Position numbers and translations under genes: made by a program
In this document: one piece after another, positions 12,801-24,690 of the stretch
Layout of the letters: each line of letters begins with the position of its first letter
How positions within the stretch are numbered: position 1 is the first letter of the stretch
From: Datnioides undecimradiatus
Taxonomy: Eukaryota; Chordata; Actinopteri; Lobotiformes; Datnioididae
Assembly (NCBI GenBank): GCA_008933995.1
Contig: WARS01002853.1
Location: 372,001 to 436,000, forward strand
Direction: 5' to 3'
DNA: 64,000 nucleotides
The notes under the pieces: generated by a model
Seen by the model: the letters and a program-made list of their open reading frames with translations, nothing else
What the model was told of the DNA's origin: nothing
Databases searched by the model: none

Positions 12801-15329
12801 GTTGTTATAATCATGAGCCTCTTCTTTTTCTCTCTACCTCTCAGTCCTATTGCCTCGTGTTGCCTGTGAAACAGTCTGATGTGATGAACCATTCCCTCAC
12901 ACAGTCACAGTGCTCTTAAACATCTAATTTTAATTGAACACATCCTATCCTGGAAAATCATGTTACAATGATCCTTTTGGTCTTCCAGCCACATTTCATC
13001 ACAGACAAGGCCAGCATAGGTCCAGAGCAGCAATGGTAGCATGTTGTTTTTGTTGCTTTGGAAGCAGTGCACACTGCAGTTAGGCTGTCAGCCTGCATGA
13101 ACACCAAGGTAGAAAGGCCAAGAATAGACATAAGAGAGACAGCTGGTGACAAAAACACCTGCACACAGGAGGGGAAATAACACCTGCATAAAGGCCAAAC
13201 AGTTTTCGAAAAGCTTTACCTAAATGTGCAGTTTGGCTCTGCTCTGAAAGTTTTGCTAAAGAAGCAACATGCATTCAATTTGAACTGATTGTGTACATAA
13301 TCTTATTTATGCAGCACTTTAAGTTTTGTAGACTCAAAATCCAAGATACATGACTGCAAGTAGCTAGCTAGCTAGCTATTTTGATATCTGATTTAGATAA
13401 AACAAAGAAAATATTAAAAGATAAGACTTATCCTATAGGTTTGGAGGTGGGGCCTTTATTTTGGTCTAATGATTCACAGAGAACATGGGGAGCCATCTGT
13501 GGGTAAAATGAGCAGAAAAAGGAAAACAAGGAGGGAATGCAGGAACGAGAGAGTCAGGAAGTGTGAGTGTGGCAGAGAGAAGAAAGCCACTTGAGCAGAA
13601 CTGCTACATAAGCATAGCAGTTCCATAACCTCAGCTTAATGGGTGACTTGATATCCTCAGCAAACAGGGATCAATTCACTCCATTTGCTTTTCATTTCCA
13701 GAGAAAATATGTGGTTCATTCCTGATACTTTCCAGCCAGCGCCTGTTAATGGCGCACTACTGCCTTCATAGCACTTAAATCACTCAGAGCCACTGCAGTT
13801 CATGCAGACATGACTAAGCCTATTAATTATATCTGCAACACCAACCAATTTATGTAAACGCCTCAATACAGAATTTATTTGGTTATATAAGAGTTAGCCT
13901 GTTATACTCAAATTGTTTTTTACAATGTCTCTCACGGCTCCTTGAAGTGGAAAGTGAACATTTGTGCTGCTTTCACCCACTGTGAGTCTTTTTTGACTTG
14001 GCTTTTCATATTAACACAGAAAACATACACGGGCCAATTAGCTGACACACTTCATCAGTGAGAGTGGATGGAATGCAACACAGAGGAAATCCAAACAAAC
14101 CCATTCTCATCTTAAAACATAGAACCTTTACTACGTTTGCAACCAGTGTCCACACCACTCTGGCTTTCCTGTGCCCGTAAAACGGAGACTTCTGAAAAGG
14201 CTGTTGGCCATGTTTTAGTTTGAAAACTGCAGGATTTCATTTAAATGTACATAGACTTTTGAAAATGAAGACACAGATGAACACATTAGCGTCCTGACTG
14301 GGTCCATAGTAGACTACATGTCTGTCTTTAATTAAAGAAAATGCCTGGTTCCTCTTGTCACCACTGCTGGAAGTGATTGCCCACACATCATACATCTGAA
14401 GAAAATAAAAAAGCTGAGAGTAAAGATATTGTTCCAATGTGCCATCCTTAATAATAAAGACTCACTGTTTATCTAAACGTAAGGATCTCTTTGTGCTTTT
14501 TTGCAGTTGCACTTTCTTTAATGTTGTGAAATCAGTACAACAGAGAGGACAGCTGAGTGCCCCTATGCATTCCCCACTAATTCTATTATCTCCCATTGAT
14601 TTCTTCTATGTTAGGAATCACCAGAACCTGATGCCTGTGTCTCAGAGCTGCAGTGTATGTGTGAAAAGGTGGTCATGTATGGTTATATCACACAATCAAC
14701 ACATAATCAAGCAGTAACTGATAAAAGATGTGAGTCGTGTTCATGTTCATGTTCATTTACCATCACAAAACTTCAGAGACTTCTTTGGGAAGGGGGATTC
14801 TTCATTTACTACATATCACACATAAGCAAACCTATGCACAGAGACAGAAATTAACACCACATTTGTGGCAACTCCAAAATATCTTGTGGCCTAGTTTGTA
14901 CTGTGGGCCAGCCAGGCTTTTCTTTGACAAAACTAGCAAAACCCCGGGTCACGACTGATTACTTTCAGTTTTAATTTCATCTGCTATGGAAAAAAGCTGG
15001 TTATGTCCATGTTGTCTGTTGGCACAAACACATCAAACCAAGGGATGGTCAACTGGAAAACAGGCCAATCCACTCTCCAGTAACAATCAAATGAAAATTG
15101 GCCTCTCCTCTCATCTTTTCACTGTTTTGCTAACATTAATCTGAACTTTACCAAGTGTTAACGAGCCTTAGAAGCAAAAACAAGAAGGTTTTAAGGAACA
15201 GGCAAATCCAATGCAACATTTATTTCAATTTTAAGCTTCAATTTGGACTAATCATTTAAAAAAGTGGGTGGTACTAATTATTAGTACTAATTACTAGTTA
15301 TTCCGATGGTACAGACATAGCTATGGATC
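9870..15329. other. Non-coding stretch, nothing recognised
   Basis: No supported gene. A short (TAGC)n tract lies at 13361-13378. A good-looking minus-strand splice acceptor (pyrimidine tract then CAG) ends at about 14398, but the open frame after it matches no family I know and has no clear donor, so it is not called as an exon. Confidence 0.5.
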
Positions 15330-15556
15330 CATGGTAAATAGTAAATGGACAGTCTAGTCTTCAGCCCACTCAACATGTCAACATTAACCCACTCCCACCT
15401 GTGATATAGGTACTGCACATTAGAGATGCACATTTATACAAGACTGCAGTTTGGGGTTCACTGTCTCACCCGTGGACACACTGAAATGCAGCGTAGAGAA
15501 GCTGGTGAACAACCTGCCAGCCTTCTAATGCGTGGACAACCCACTCCACCTGTGAG
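15330..15556 (+). repeat. Decayed copy of a ubiquitous fish interspersed repeat
   Basis: The sequence runs from a 'gtaaatagtaaatggac' start, through 'actcaacatgtcaacatta', a 'cagtttggggttcactgtct' block and a 'ggacac' block, to 'cacctgtgagccacagcc'. This is the order of landmarks in a very common non-autonomous repeat of teleost genomes. Its tail in many fish reads close to 'ctacctcctgagccacagcc'. The copy is diverged and has small deletions. I do not remember its formal family name, and the match is from memory. Confidence 0.55.
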
Positions 15557-18500
15557 CCACAGCCAGTTTTGATACCAGTTAAAGAGTCAGGAGTAAGTGT
15601 TGCAAAAGCATACAGCCTTACTCTACGATACAGCTTGTTAGAGCTATACTTTGTTGCTATTTCTTCAGTCCTTGTATGAACACTACTTTGAAGAGAACTT
15701 TTCAGACAGCAGACATGCCCTGCAGCGGTGTTGTCAGATTGATCAGATACTGCTGATTTCCAGTGTCAGATTCAAAAACTCTGTATCAGTCAAACCTCCA
15801 TACAAAACAGGAATAAATTACATTTTCTGCAGTATTGCTCCCTGTCATTTATAGAAGGCCAGATTGGCATTGACACGAGTGCTGCATCTCATCTACAGAA
15901 ACATAACTGTCAAAACTAAACATGGACACACACACCATCCACAATCCTCTGATGTTCCTGACGGCTCTACAGTGATCCAGATGAGCATTAATGAGCAAGA
16001 CAGTGAATCACTGGGAGCCACCAGCATGATCGCTGTCTTTCAAGAATGTTTACTTCTCACAAACAACTCTGTTTCATTGACAACTAAACTCCACGAGGAG
16101 TGTGCTAAATCACCGTGGCACAAGAAACGCACGCACATGCATGACTGAACAGCCTATAAAACTGCCATGTGGGTGGAATTAATAATGCTAGATAAATATT
16201 TTGGAAATTAATATCAACCTCATTTCTCACAGTGAAAACATTTGGAACATATGGTCTCCATTACAGGAATGTGGAGTCAAACAAAAGCCTCTTTCAACAG
16301 CCGGGCGGAGAGGACACTTCCTGGCCTCAATCCAGTGAGATATTTAAATTCTCATGCATTTCAAGGTGTAAACTCAGCTTCAAACTGCGTTGTTCAAAAA
16401 CATGAGAAGCTCTGACATGCAGCAGAAAGGAGACTTTAAAATATTAAAAATCACTTTGAGACCGCTGCCAACAAAATGCTGCAATTTGGTAGAATAATAA
16501 GATCCTCTGGATCCTGGAAACTGGCTCATGAATTTCAGCCAACACAACTTTCTCATTGTTTTAAAGCCCTGAAAGCAAGAACAGCGCAGGATGCATAGAG
16601 TGTGACATGACACACTGAATAAGGAACACTCTGGCAGTCAACTAGATTTGACCAATGTGGTTGGAAAAACAATAGCGACACCTGATTGAGTATTTGAGCG
16701 AGCTAAATCAAAATCAGACGAGCATCATATCATATTATGCGCCTGTTGTTTTTGACAAGGTGTCCCCTGAGATTTGCTTGAGCTGGATAAACAAAAACAA
16801 AACCTCTTCATTAAAAGAAGCAATTAGCAGAAACTCCTCCAGGACCCGTCATGTAAGTAAGTACACAGGAGAAGCATTTAATCTCTGTGCAACAAATACA
16901 TCGGCTGAAGCGCTTTGGCTGCAACACAGCTGATTTTATAAATAGCCACTGGCGTGTATAGATCGCATAGCTGCTCACCAAAGTCTCCAGTTGTGCTTTG
17001 AGAGAGAATGAGAGATGGTTTTGGTTGTTTGGATGGACAGAGTGTGGGCAGGCGGGGAGGGAGAGATGGGTGGGGGAAGATGTGCAGGAGATCAGGGGAA
17101 AGAGACAACGTTGTCACAGTGATTTCTGTCAGCTGGTTGAAGAGGCGCTCAGTAAGGGGAAGTTCCCCCCTGCTGCTGCGCTCAGCTAATTAAAACTCAC
17201 CCTTTACACATGCCTGCATGCACACACACACACAGCCCCAGTGACTTTCACAGGATCATCTGTTGTCAGAGGAATCTATACTGGTAATTTTGTTAGAGCT
17301 TTGAAGACAATGCTGACCAGTATGCCAGTACAAAAAGTCATACAAACTCAGGAGCTCAGCAGCTTTCTGCAAACTATAACAGCTCTGTGCACATTTTCCT
17401 TCTTCTGTGTATTAAAAAAGCAAAGACTTGAATATTAAACCCCACAGACTTTACTGACTCTACTGACTTTCTGTGATGTGGGTTTAGTGGGTTCTGTGCT
17501 GATATTTAAGACTTGGCTGAGCCTTCGCTATCTTCAGATGCATTGACAAAGCTGTAGACTCATTTGATGCACTCTTCCCAGGACGTACACTTTCTCCAAC
17601 CTGTGTAAGATAAACCATGTAGTGCGTTGGTATAGCTCATATTAACACAGCAGCAGCATAGCCTGTGGAACTGTTGACCGTCTTTGATATTATTATTATT
17701 AAGAACCACTCATTCACTCACTCAAGTAGAAGAAATGTGTAACAGCAGCAGCCTCTTTTGCTCTGGAAAGAATAAATCAAGAAGACGATGGAGCAAAGGA
17801 GGAAAAGAAGGACAGAATGCCAACCCTACGAAATAATGATCAACTATAACAACATCTTTGAAATTTCCAAGGCATCCCATTTACTTACTTTACAATGTAA
17901 CAGAAAACTGGTTGAAACAACCCTTTAACACTTAGTGGGCATTATCAGAGGCACAGGTCAGCCACCTACAGTAAATACTGCCTTACTGACAGTTAATTTA
18001 ACTTATAATGTCACCTGAGTGAGATGTTAGCCTTGGCCCTCTAAGGCCGCATGCAGGACCAGCATTTGACAAAAAGAGAAGCCACGTGCATCCAGGAGGA
18101 GAGGGGAGCGAGGGCAACCGCCGAGAACAACAAATCTAAACCTTTCTTCCCATGTGAGTCTCTCGACTGTCAAAGTCACCTTTGAGACACATTGCAGAGG
18201 TGCAACAGGGAGGAAGGAAAGAGAGAGTGATGAAGGGAAGAAGAAGGAGGGCGACTGCCAGAGATTTGTGACCAGAGTGCTGCAAGATGTCACATCGTAA
18301 CCTCTGGCACTGGAGACTTCTGTCATCTCCACACTTGACAGATCCTTTCGTCTGCCGCTGGTGATCTCCTCTATATATAGAGACAAGGGGACAGTTACGG
18401 CTTAAGTCATTGTTTGTGTGATCAACTCAGTAAAGGCACCTGACACACAGTGCATGTCAGGTGACTGAGAGGTAGCAGCTCCACATGATCTTTAAGGATA

Positions 18501-20586
18501 TCTGTGCTATTTCTCAGTAGTTTGCAGGACGGTGAGCACGAAAAAATGAGTATCATAAAGGTCAAGTTGGAAGTGTGCTAAAAATAGACTGTGAATCAAA
18601 AAGCAACAGGGTGGAGAATGAGACAAATACAACAGAGGAGCTGAGTGCACGGCCAGCCCAAAGGACACAAGAGCCTGTTTCCTCATCATCCCCAGGGCCC
18701 ATAAATCCTGCAACAGTCATTTATGGTGTCTCTGACAATTATGAAATCAATTCATTTTAATCTGGCTACTTTTTCCGTGTGTGTGTGTGCGTGTCTGTGT
18801 GTTTCAGTGTGAATGATGGCTACAAAAATCATCCAGTTTGAATTGTACGGTTCTGTCCTAGGACACCGGATTGCCTTTATTTTCAAGGTCACAAGAGCAG
18901 GCAGTTGTTGGGTGATAATAGCTTTCAGCACAGCGTGCCTTGGGAATCCTCATGTGAGCGCCACTTCAGTCCTGAGTTGAATTACCACAAAGTCAGCTCT
19001 GCACAGAAAGCAGCCCACCCTTGAATATGTTGTCAGTTAATGAATATGTGGAGCTCAGTGGCCCCACCTTCCTGAGAGAAAATGCAGCTGTTTTCATTAA
19101 AAACTAAAATCTAATTGTGGCTCCATCAGATTTATTCAGCTGCATTTAATTTATGGAAAAATCAAGGACAAGTTTCCCACTGCAGACTGAAGGAGGCAGC
19201 GCCATGAGGTAAACATGCTGTTTTTGCCATGGCCTGTCGAACTCACTCCCATAATGCAACTAATGAAAGCCCCCATCACCCATGGACAACTGGACTAATT
19301 GTGATGTCATGGCCCTGTGCTGTTGCGGTTGCTGAGCGCGAGGCTGGGATGTGCTCATATGTATCTGATGCGTGCTTACTAACACACACAGTAAGCAGAA
19401 ACCACGGAGAGGCCTGATCATTTGTGCATTTCACAGTGCGCCTAGTCTTTATGTGCTTTGTCAATAAAGTAAACAGGCGTGGAGAACAGAGAAAATAAAA
19501 CACCTTCTTATCATTTAGGAAGACCTGGAAAAATACCACTTGCAGGAAAGAATCTGTACAACCAGCACATATAAACTGTTCATCCAGATATTAGGGAAAA
19601 ATAAATCTTTTAGACATCACACTGTCTCAGCACCTAATTCAGCATTTAAATGTATCAGGTTTCTTTTTTTTTCTTTTTTTTTGGCCTGGTAACAACTTGA
19701 AAGGAAAGGCAGAAAGACGGAGGGAGAGAGACAAGAAAAGTGAGAAATGGAGATTCATCGGCTGCCTGTAGAACAGTGATATCAGATGTAAAGACTGAGG
19801 ATAGGGGACGGTTTCTGTTTCAGAGCAAACAGCACTACAACAGCATGGCCCAGTTGGCTGAAGAAGTTCAGTCACACATGCAACAAACCCAGGATGGGGT
19901 GATTTGCCTGTGGAGCAGCTCCAGGCTGAGCCAGAGAGTACCATGACAGGCATGAGTCTTGGTTCTGTAGTTTGCAGCCAGAGGACAGTTACTAGTGTGT
20001 GTTAATTAGATGAAGAACACTGCAGGAGCTCTGGCTCTGGGGGATGTCAATTTAGGATGCCTGAAACATCTTACAGGGACGATCAAACAAAATTCTAAAA
20101 AGTCTATTGTGGATTTTTTTTTAACAAGCCTTTGTCTTGAAGAACTGAAGAAAAGAACATCCTTGAACACAACACTGGAGCCCGATCATCCACATAAAGA
20201 AAATGCATCAACGTCCAGCTCTCATCTCAGTTCTCATGACTTTAAAGTGGAGAGATAACACTGGGACGCTTTAGTCGAACGCTGCTTTCACAGAAGTCAC
20301 ACACTTTTCATTTGGAATGAACAAAACAATTAAAACGTGTGTGTGTACAGAGGCTATGGCACTCAGTGATGATCTCTGAACAGCTCCTATGATTTCTGCC
20401 ACTTAAAAGTCAATTATGACACTATCACTAAAATATTTCTGTAATATTCCTTAATAATTGACCTGTGTGTATGCCAGTCAGCTTATGATTACCTTTGTGA
20501 TTGCTCAGCATTATGTTATTTTAACATTTCTTTAACAATGCCACATTCAGACGAGTTTACAATGACCTTACTGGTGGTATAATCAG
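15557..20586. other. Non-coding stretch
   Basis: No exon or element recognised. Simple repeats: CA at 17220-17234 and GT-rich at 18777-18801. A self-complementary 'ctctatatatagag' lies at about 18371-18384. A homopurine/homopyrimidine patch at about 19660-19740 includes two T8-T9 runs. Confidence 0.5.
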
Positions 20587-20624
20587 CCCCCCCCCCCCCC
20601 CCCCCATACTAGCACACACACACA
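20587..20624. repeat. C19 homopolymer followed by CA repeat
   Basis: Nineteen consecutive C residues at 20587-20605, then a short spacer and a CA run from about 20612. It sits about 85 bases downstream (minus-strand sense) of the candidate first exon, inside its putative first intron. Runs of this kind are length-unstable and error-prone in sequencing. Confidence 0.9.
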
Positions 20625-20709
20625 CGCACACAACACGCATCTCCTAATAGTCTTCCTCAGCATTAAACCAGCGATCACAACTGCAGCGAGGAACGTGAAT
20701 TGAACTTAC

Positions 20710-20743
20710 CTAGGAATAGTAAGATGAGAGGAGAGGCAGACAT
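20710..20743 (-). CDS. Candidate first coding exon with signal-peptide start (minus strand)
   Basis: On the minus strand an ATG at 20743 opens 11 codons, MSASPLILLFL, plus one base. A strong splice donor (G|GTAAGT) follows directly at 20709. The short hydrophobic stretch looks like the beginning of a signal peptide, and an in-frame stop lies about 20 codons upstream, so this ATG is the first in its frame. The phase-1 donor after a signal peptide is common in secreted and immunoglobulin-superfamily genes, but that is only a class-level hint. A CpG-rich TATA block lies just upstream. No downstream exon could be found in the window, so the first intron would have to be long, or the call is wrong. 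The product is unknown. Confidence 0.4.
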
Positions 20744-21250
20744 CACGGAACCCAGCAAGGACAAATCCCAGCAGGAGAGGAAAGACTACCAAGAATGTCT
20801 CTGTGTCGGACTGAATCGACTTTACCTAACTACAGTGTGACCTGACGGAGGAGGAAGAGTACCGCATGTCTCCCACACGCCGCGCAGCTACAACGTCAGC
20901 ATCCTCATTCATTGAAGCGCGGCCACATCTCCTGCTTTATATATCACCGATCAGCAGCAACGCGACTTCTTCCTTGAGCTCACCCTCAGCTCGTGTGCGG
21001 GGTGTTTCCCTGACATCCACGCGTCAACACGCAGCTTCTCTCCGTCCGTCCTGCCCCGTGCTCGGTCCACTGCATGGAAATCGAAAGAGGAGGTGCAACA
21101 AAGGTGTGCGTGCAGCAGCCGGTGAAAGGGGGACCTCTACAGCTGATATGGGCGTATACCTATACTACATTATACAGCGCCACTGCGTCCCGACACAGGC
21201 ATCCTCCTACGGGACAAACTTGGCATTGTACTGCCTTGCTTTCTGTCCCG
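20744..21250 (-). promoter_or_regulatory. CpG-rich, TATA-containing promoter candidate (minus strand)
   Basis: Between about 20,870 and 21,190 CpG dinucleotides are clearly denser than in the surrounding AT-rich DNA. A minus-strand TATAAA lies at 20936-20941 (wider context TATATAAA), placing a start site near 20,905-20,912 and a 5' leader of about 165 bases. The leader has a small upstream ORF beginning in the 'cattcattg' segment at about 20,908 and ending before the main ATG. It is oriented to drive the exon at 20710-20743. A plus-strand open frame covering the same block shows no family features and is treated as incidental. Confidence 0.4.
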
Positions 21251-24219
21251 ATGACATTATGCATTTCATATGATTATTTTACAAATGCGTGGCAATAGCA
21301 GGGCAACAGGGCATAGGTTTAAAATGAATCCCCTCAGTATCTGTTATGAGATATAAAAATGTATTTCCGCAGTTGACTTAATGCAGGCCACAATCTACAC
21401 CTATGAAATAATTAACCAGAGGTCTCTGTAGTAATCTGATTATTATGGTGAGTATAGTGGTGAAAATGTCACAAACTTAAATTAACACATTATTACTGTA
21501 ATTTCTTGATAGGTCCCTGGATGGATATATGTGATCTATAGCAATAATAATAGACCTGAAAAGAAAATGAAAAAAATGCAATACCATAACTTCAGAAAGC
21601 CTGTCCTGGAATATAAGGTATAAATCTTTGAAATGATTTTCTGCTCCATCTCTTGCAGCATCTCTTGCTTTTCCCCACGGACCCGCTGTGTCAATCAGGA
21701 CCAGCACCATCAGGCTGATGAAAGAGTTGCATGGGAATTTAAGGCCCTTGCTATTTTATGTATATCATAATGAAACTCCATGCAATCCATAATCTGAAAC
21801 ATGCAAGGCGCAATCAAATGTTTTCATGATGATGTTTGCTGTTCCTAAAGCAGCATTGCTAGGTAACAAGTATGCAGCAGCTGCTAGCTAGAACTGCTGT
21901 GAGTCAGTTACATCACGCAAATGCCAGTGGGACCAGAAGTATAGGCCACTTGTAGTTGCACATATACGATGCCGCCATTGTTGATTTGTTGTCTTGTTAT
22001 GGAGCTCAAACGTGATATCGTTCCAACCCAACACGCATGTTACGGATCGAGACCGGACAGCAGGCTGGCCAGTGGTGTCAAACAGGGAAGTGGGTGCATT
22101 AGATTAGAGGGGATTGTTCTCTGGCATTCACAGGGTTTTGTATGAATTCAACCCCAGGGTCAGCCTGTATGGTGCTTTGCAAGCTTACAAAACAGGACTT
22201 CCATGGAGCGATCCAAGTGTGGCAGGAGTTCTGGGAGAGGTGTCTTACTACACAGGGTGGGAGGCCAAACTGAAACCAGAGACAGTTTCTGTTGTAGGAG
22301 CATTCAGAATACAGTTCATCTTTTGCTAATGCCAGACAAAAAAAACCCTAAACTGTCTTTGGCAAAATACTAAATAAATGGGAATAAAAATCTCCACACC
22401 ATTTTAAGAGTTTACATGGAGATTAAGATCATTTAATGACCATTAAAAATTGTTTAGAGTATCTTTTTAAGCACTTTCTTAGTTTCACTACCTGTTTTTG
22501 ACCTCCGTGACATTAGTGAAAGACACTTACATTGTGTTGCTAGTGTCAGAGCCCAGCACTATAGTGAGAACTCATCAGGCTGTGACATATCTGTGACTAT
22601 AACTAATTAAGTACCACTTTCTGTGATGAAAGCAAACAGTCAGTGAACTTCTCCACCACAACTATCCTCTAATAAGGGAACTGCTGCAAATATGGCAAAC
22701 ATGGGCAGGCTGCATTCTCATGAAGCGCTTGTTTCAAAGGTAAAGACTTAATTATCTCTTTCCAGTGTTTGTGGATGCATCATATGATCAAATGACACAG
22801 AACACACCTGCATTTACGAATCACGCACTGACAACCAAATTGCATTGCCTTTTTTAAATGTCACAACTAGTACTGCGCATTTCCTCCCACCCCTGTCCAT
22901 CAGGCAGTCACAAGAATAAATAACAACATGCCACATAAACTGTGCATGACTCAACAATAGGCCATAGACTGTCTGCCAAAAGGGGTCCGTACACTTTCTC
23001 TACAATCCAACAGTATGCCGCGATCTTCTTTTTGCTTTGTTGTTACCACAGAGACACACATGAATAATAGCTGCTAAATGCTAAATGCATGTTGTATATG
23101 GTCTAATGTGAATAGTTAGATTATAGAAGCCTCTACAACTCAACTACAATTCTAACTTTTAATTTCTAATTTCTAATTTTCTACGATACATTGATTACAG
23201 TCATTGTACTACAGTTGTCATAATTCAAGTGGTTACATTTTTGACATTTTTGTGTATTTAACTAATGATATTGCAATTCTGGACCTCTCCATCGTAGTCA
23301 AACCCACTTTAACCAACCCCACCTCTGTTTTCTTTCATCCTGACTGTTGTGACAGCTTGCCCAAGTAATGCATTCATCAGGCAGCCACCACCATCAATTT
23401 GACTTTTGTGTAGTGAGTCTGTAAAAGGGCGGCCATTTCTCATTGCTCAGACAAGACCAGCATTATGATGGACAAGCCTCCTGAACCACAGCCTGAAGAA
23501 CAATCACCACTGCAATACCTAAGTGTATACATGAGATTGCCATTGAGAAAACTTGTTTTTACTTGTGACTCAAACTCAGCTGAGTAGGATTTTTGGCTGC
23601 CAAGGGAGTATTTTCTCTAACATTTTTGCATGTGCACTCTCAAATACTCTCAAACAAGGGCATGTTTAGTGATAGCTTTTGTTGTAGTTCATCTGTCAGT
23701 GTGAGGTGCTTGGTAGCTTGCAGAGCTATGCTCTCGATGCACCTTCCCAAATAATGATTGATTTACACTGCATGTAACAAAAAAATCACTTGAATTTACA
23801 ACTGAAGCCTTGGGAGCCCATTCGGATCGATAGAAATAAGAATGTTTCACACCCTGAAGCCTCACTTACCAACATTTCTTTGCAGATTCCTAGTAGGGCC
23901 AGGATTTAAAAATTAAAATTTATGATTTACCACCAACTGAATCTTGTTCAGGATGTTTAATTCAGTTAATTCTTTGCCCAGTGCATGCATTCATTAAGTG
24001 TGCCCTTAAAAATACTGCATTGTGTCTACCCACTCGGCCAGTTTGGTTGCATTATGACAAACTAGTCACGCAGCTTTAATTGTCCACCATACTTACAGCA
24101 CAGACCTCATTAGAGAACCATAAGGGCAGTGTAAAAGAAAAAGTCTGCACCAACAGACCTAAGGAGACAGTTTGGAAACTACTCAAATAAGCAGCAAGAA
24201 ATGTGTGAAGGTTACAGAC
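21251..24219. other. Non-coding stretch
   Basis: No gene supported. A 71-codon plus-strand frame at 22114-22329 has reasonable composition but no motif or splice context I recognise. Short tandem 'taatttc' units occur at about 23155-23180. Confidence 0.5.
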
Positions 24220-24690
24220 CATGTAGAGCCTTATGAACAAGTAAAGCCAGTTTAAAATGAATCAGGCTGGAGTGATGCGATCTGTTTTTCAGCTTCTTGT
24301 TTAACCCTGCCGCTCAGTTTTCTTTCACATATCCTGAAAAGAATGCATCACAATGATCCACGTGAGATTGTGGGAAAGCATGAGTCATCCTTTGGCTTGT
24401 CCAGTGTGAGCTGCAGTCCAAATCTAGTAATATTTCATAGACAATAAGAGATCATCTACAGAGCATATAAGACATATCAGCTCAGAATCAAGACTAACAC
24501 CCCTGTTCAGTGCTTCCAGTGTGTTCCTTGCTGCCAAAGATCTTTTGTTTCCTATTACATGCACCAATTATGAGGATTTTCATTTTGTCTTCTCTGAATT
24601 TAAGAAAATAATTGCTCACCCACTGTTTCACACTGGAGAGGCCTTTTCTAATGGGATTCAGTGCACCACAGTCTTCTGGCACTGTAGATT
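24220..24690 (-). mobile_element. L2/CR1-like LINE fragment (minus strand)
   Basis: Read on the minus strand, 24682-24494 encodes VKQWVSNYFLKFREDK followed by ILIIG. This is the RT thumb-region signature of L2-type LINEs (W-S-NFL...EDKTE..IIG). Further along the same strand, 24440-24220 aligns by eye with 63410-63180, which belongs to a clearer L2-like LINE in this window. Shared landmarks are 'gccttgtaggtaagg'-like, 'tttaaaat', 'ctgga.tgatctc' and 'acaat.(g/a)tccac'. The order of the two parts is correct for an L2 3' end. Stops and indels are frequent. It is a dead, old fragment, and its boundaries are approximate. Confidence 0.6.

Noticed and set aside
14237-14410. Minus-strand exon candidate after a good polypyrimidine-CAG
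   Set aside because: The frame matches no family I recognise, no donor follows, and no neighbouring exons were found.
18027-18386. 119-codon minus-strand frame with a TATA-like start region
   Set aside because: No domain, poor coding character after the first third, and the TATATATA is a simple palindrome.
22114-22329. 71-codon plus-strand frame with plausible amino-acid composition
   Set aside because: No homologous motif or splice sites are evident, so it is not supportable as a gene.
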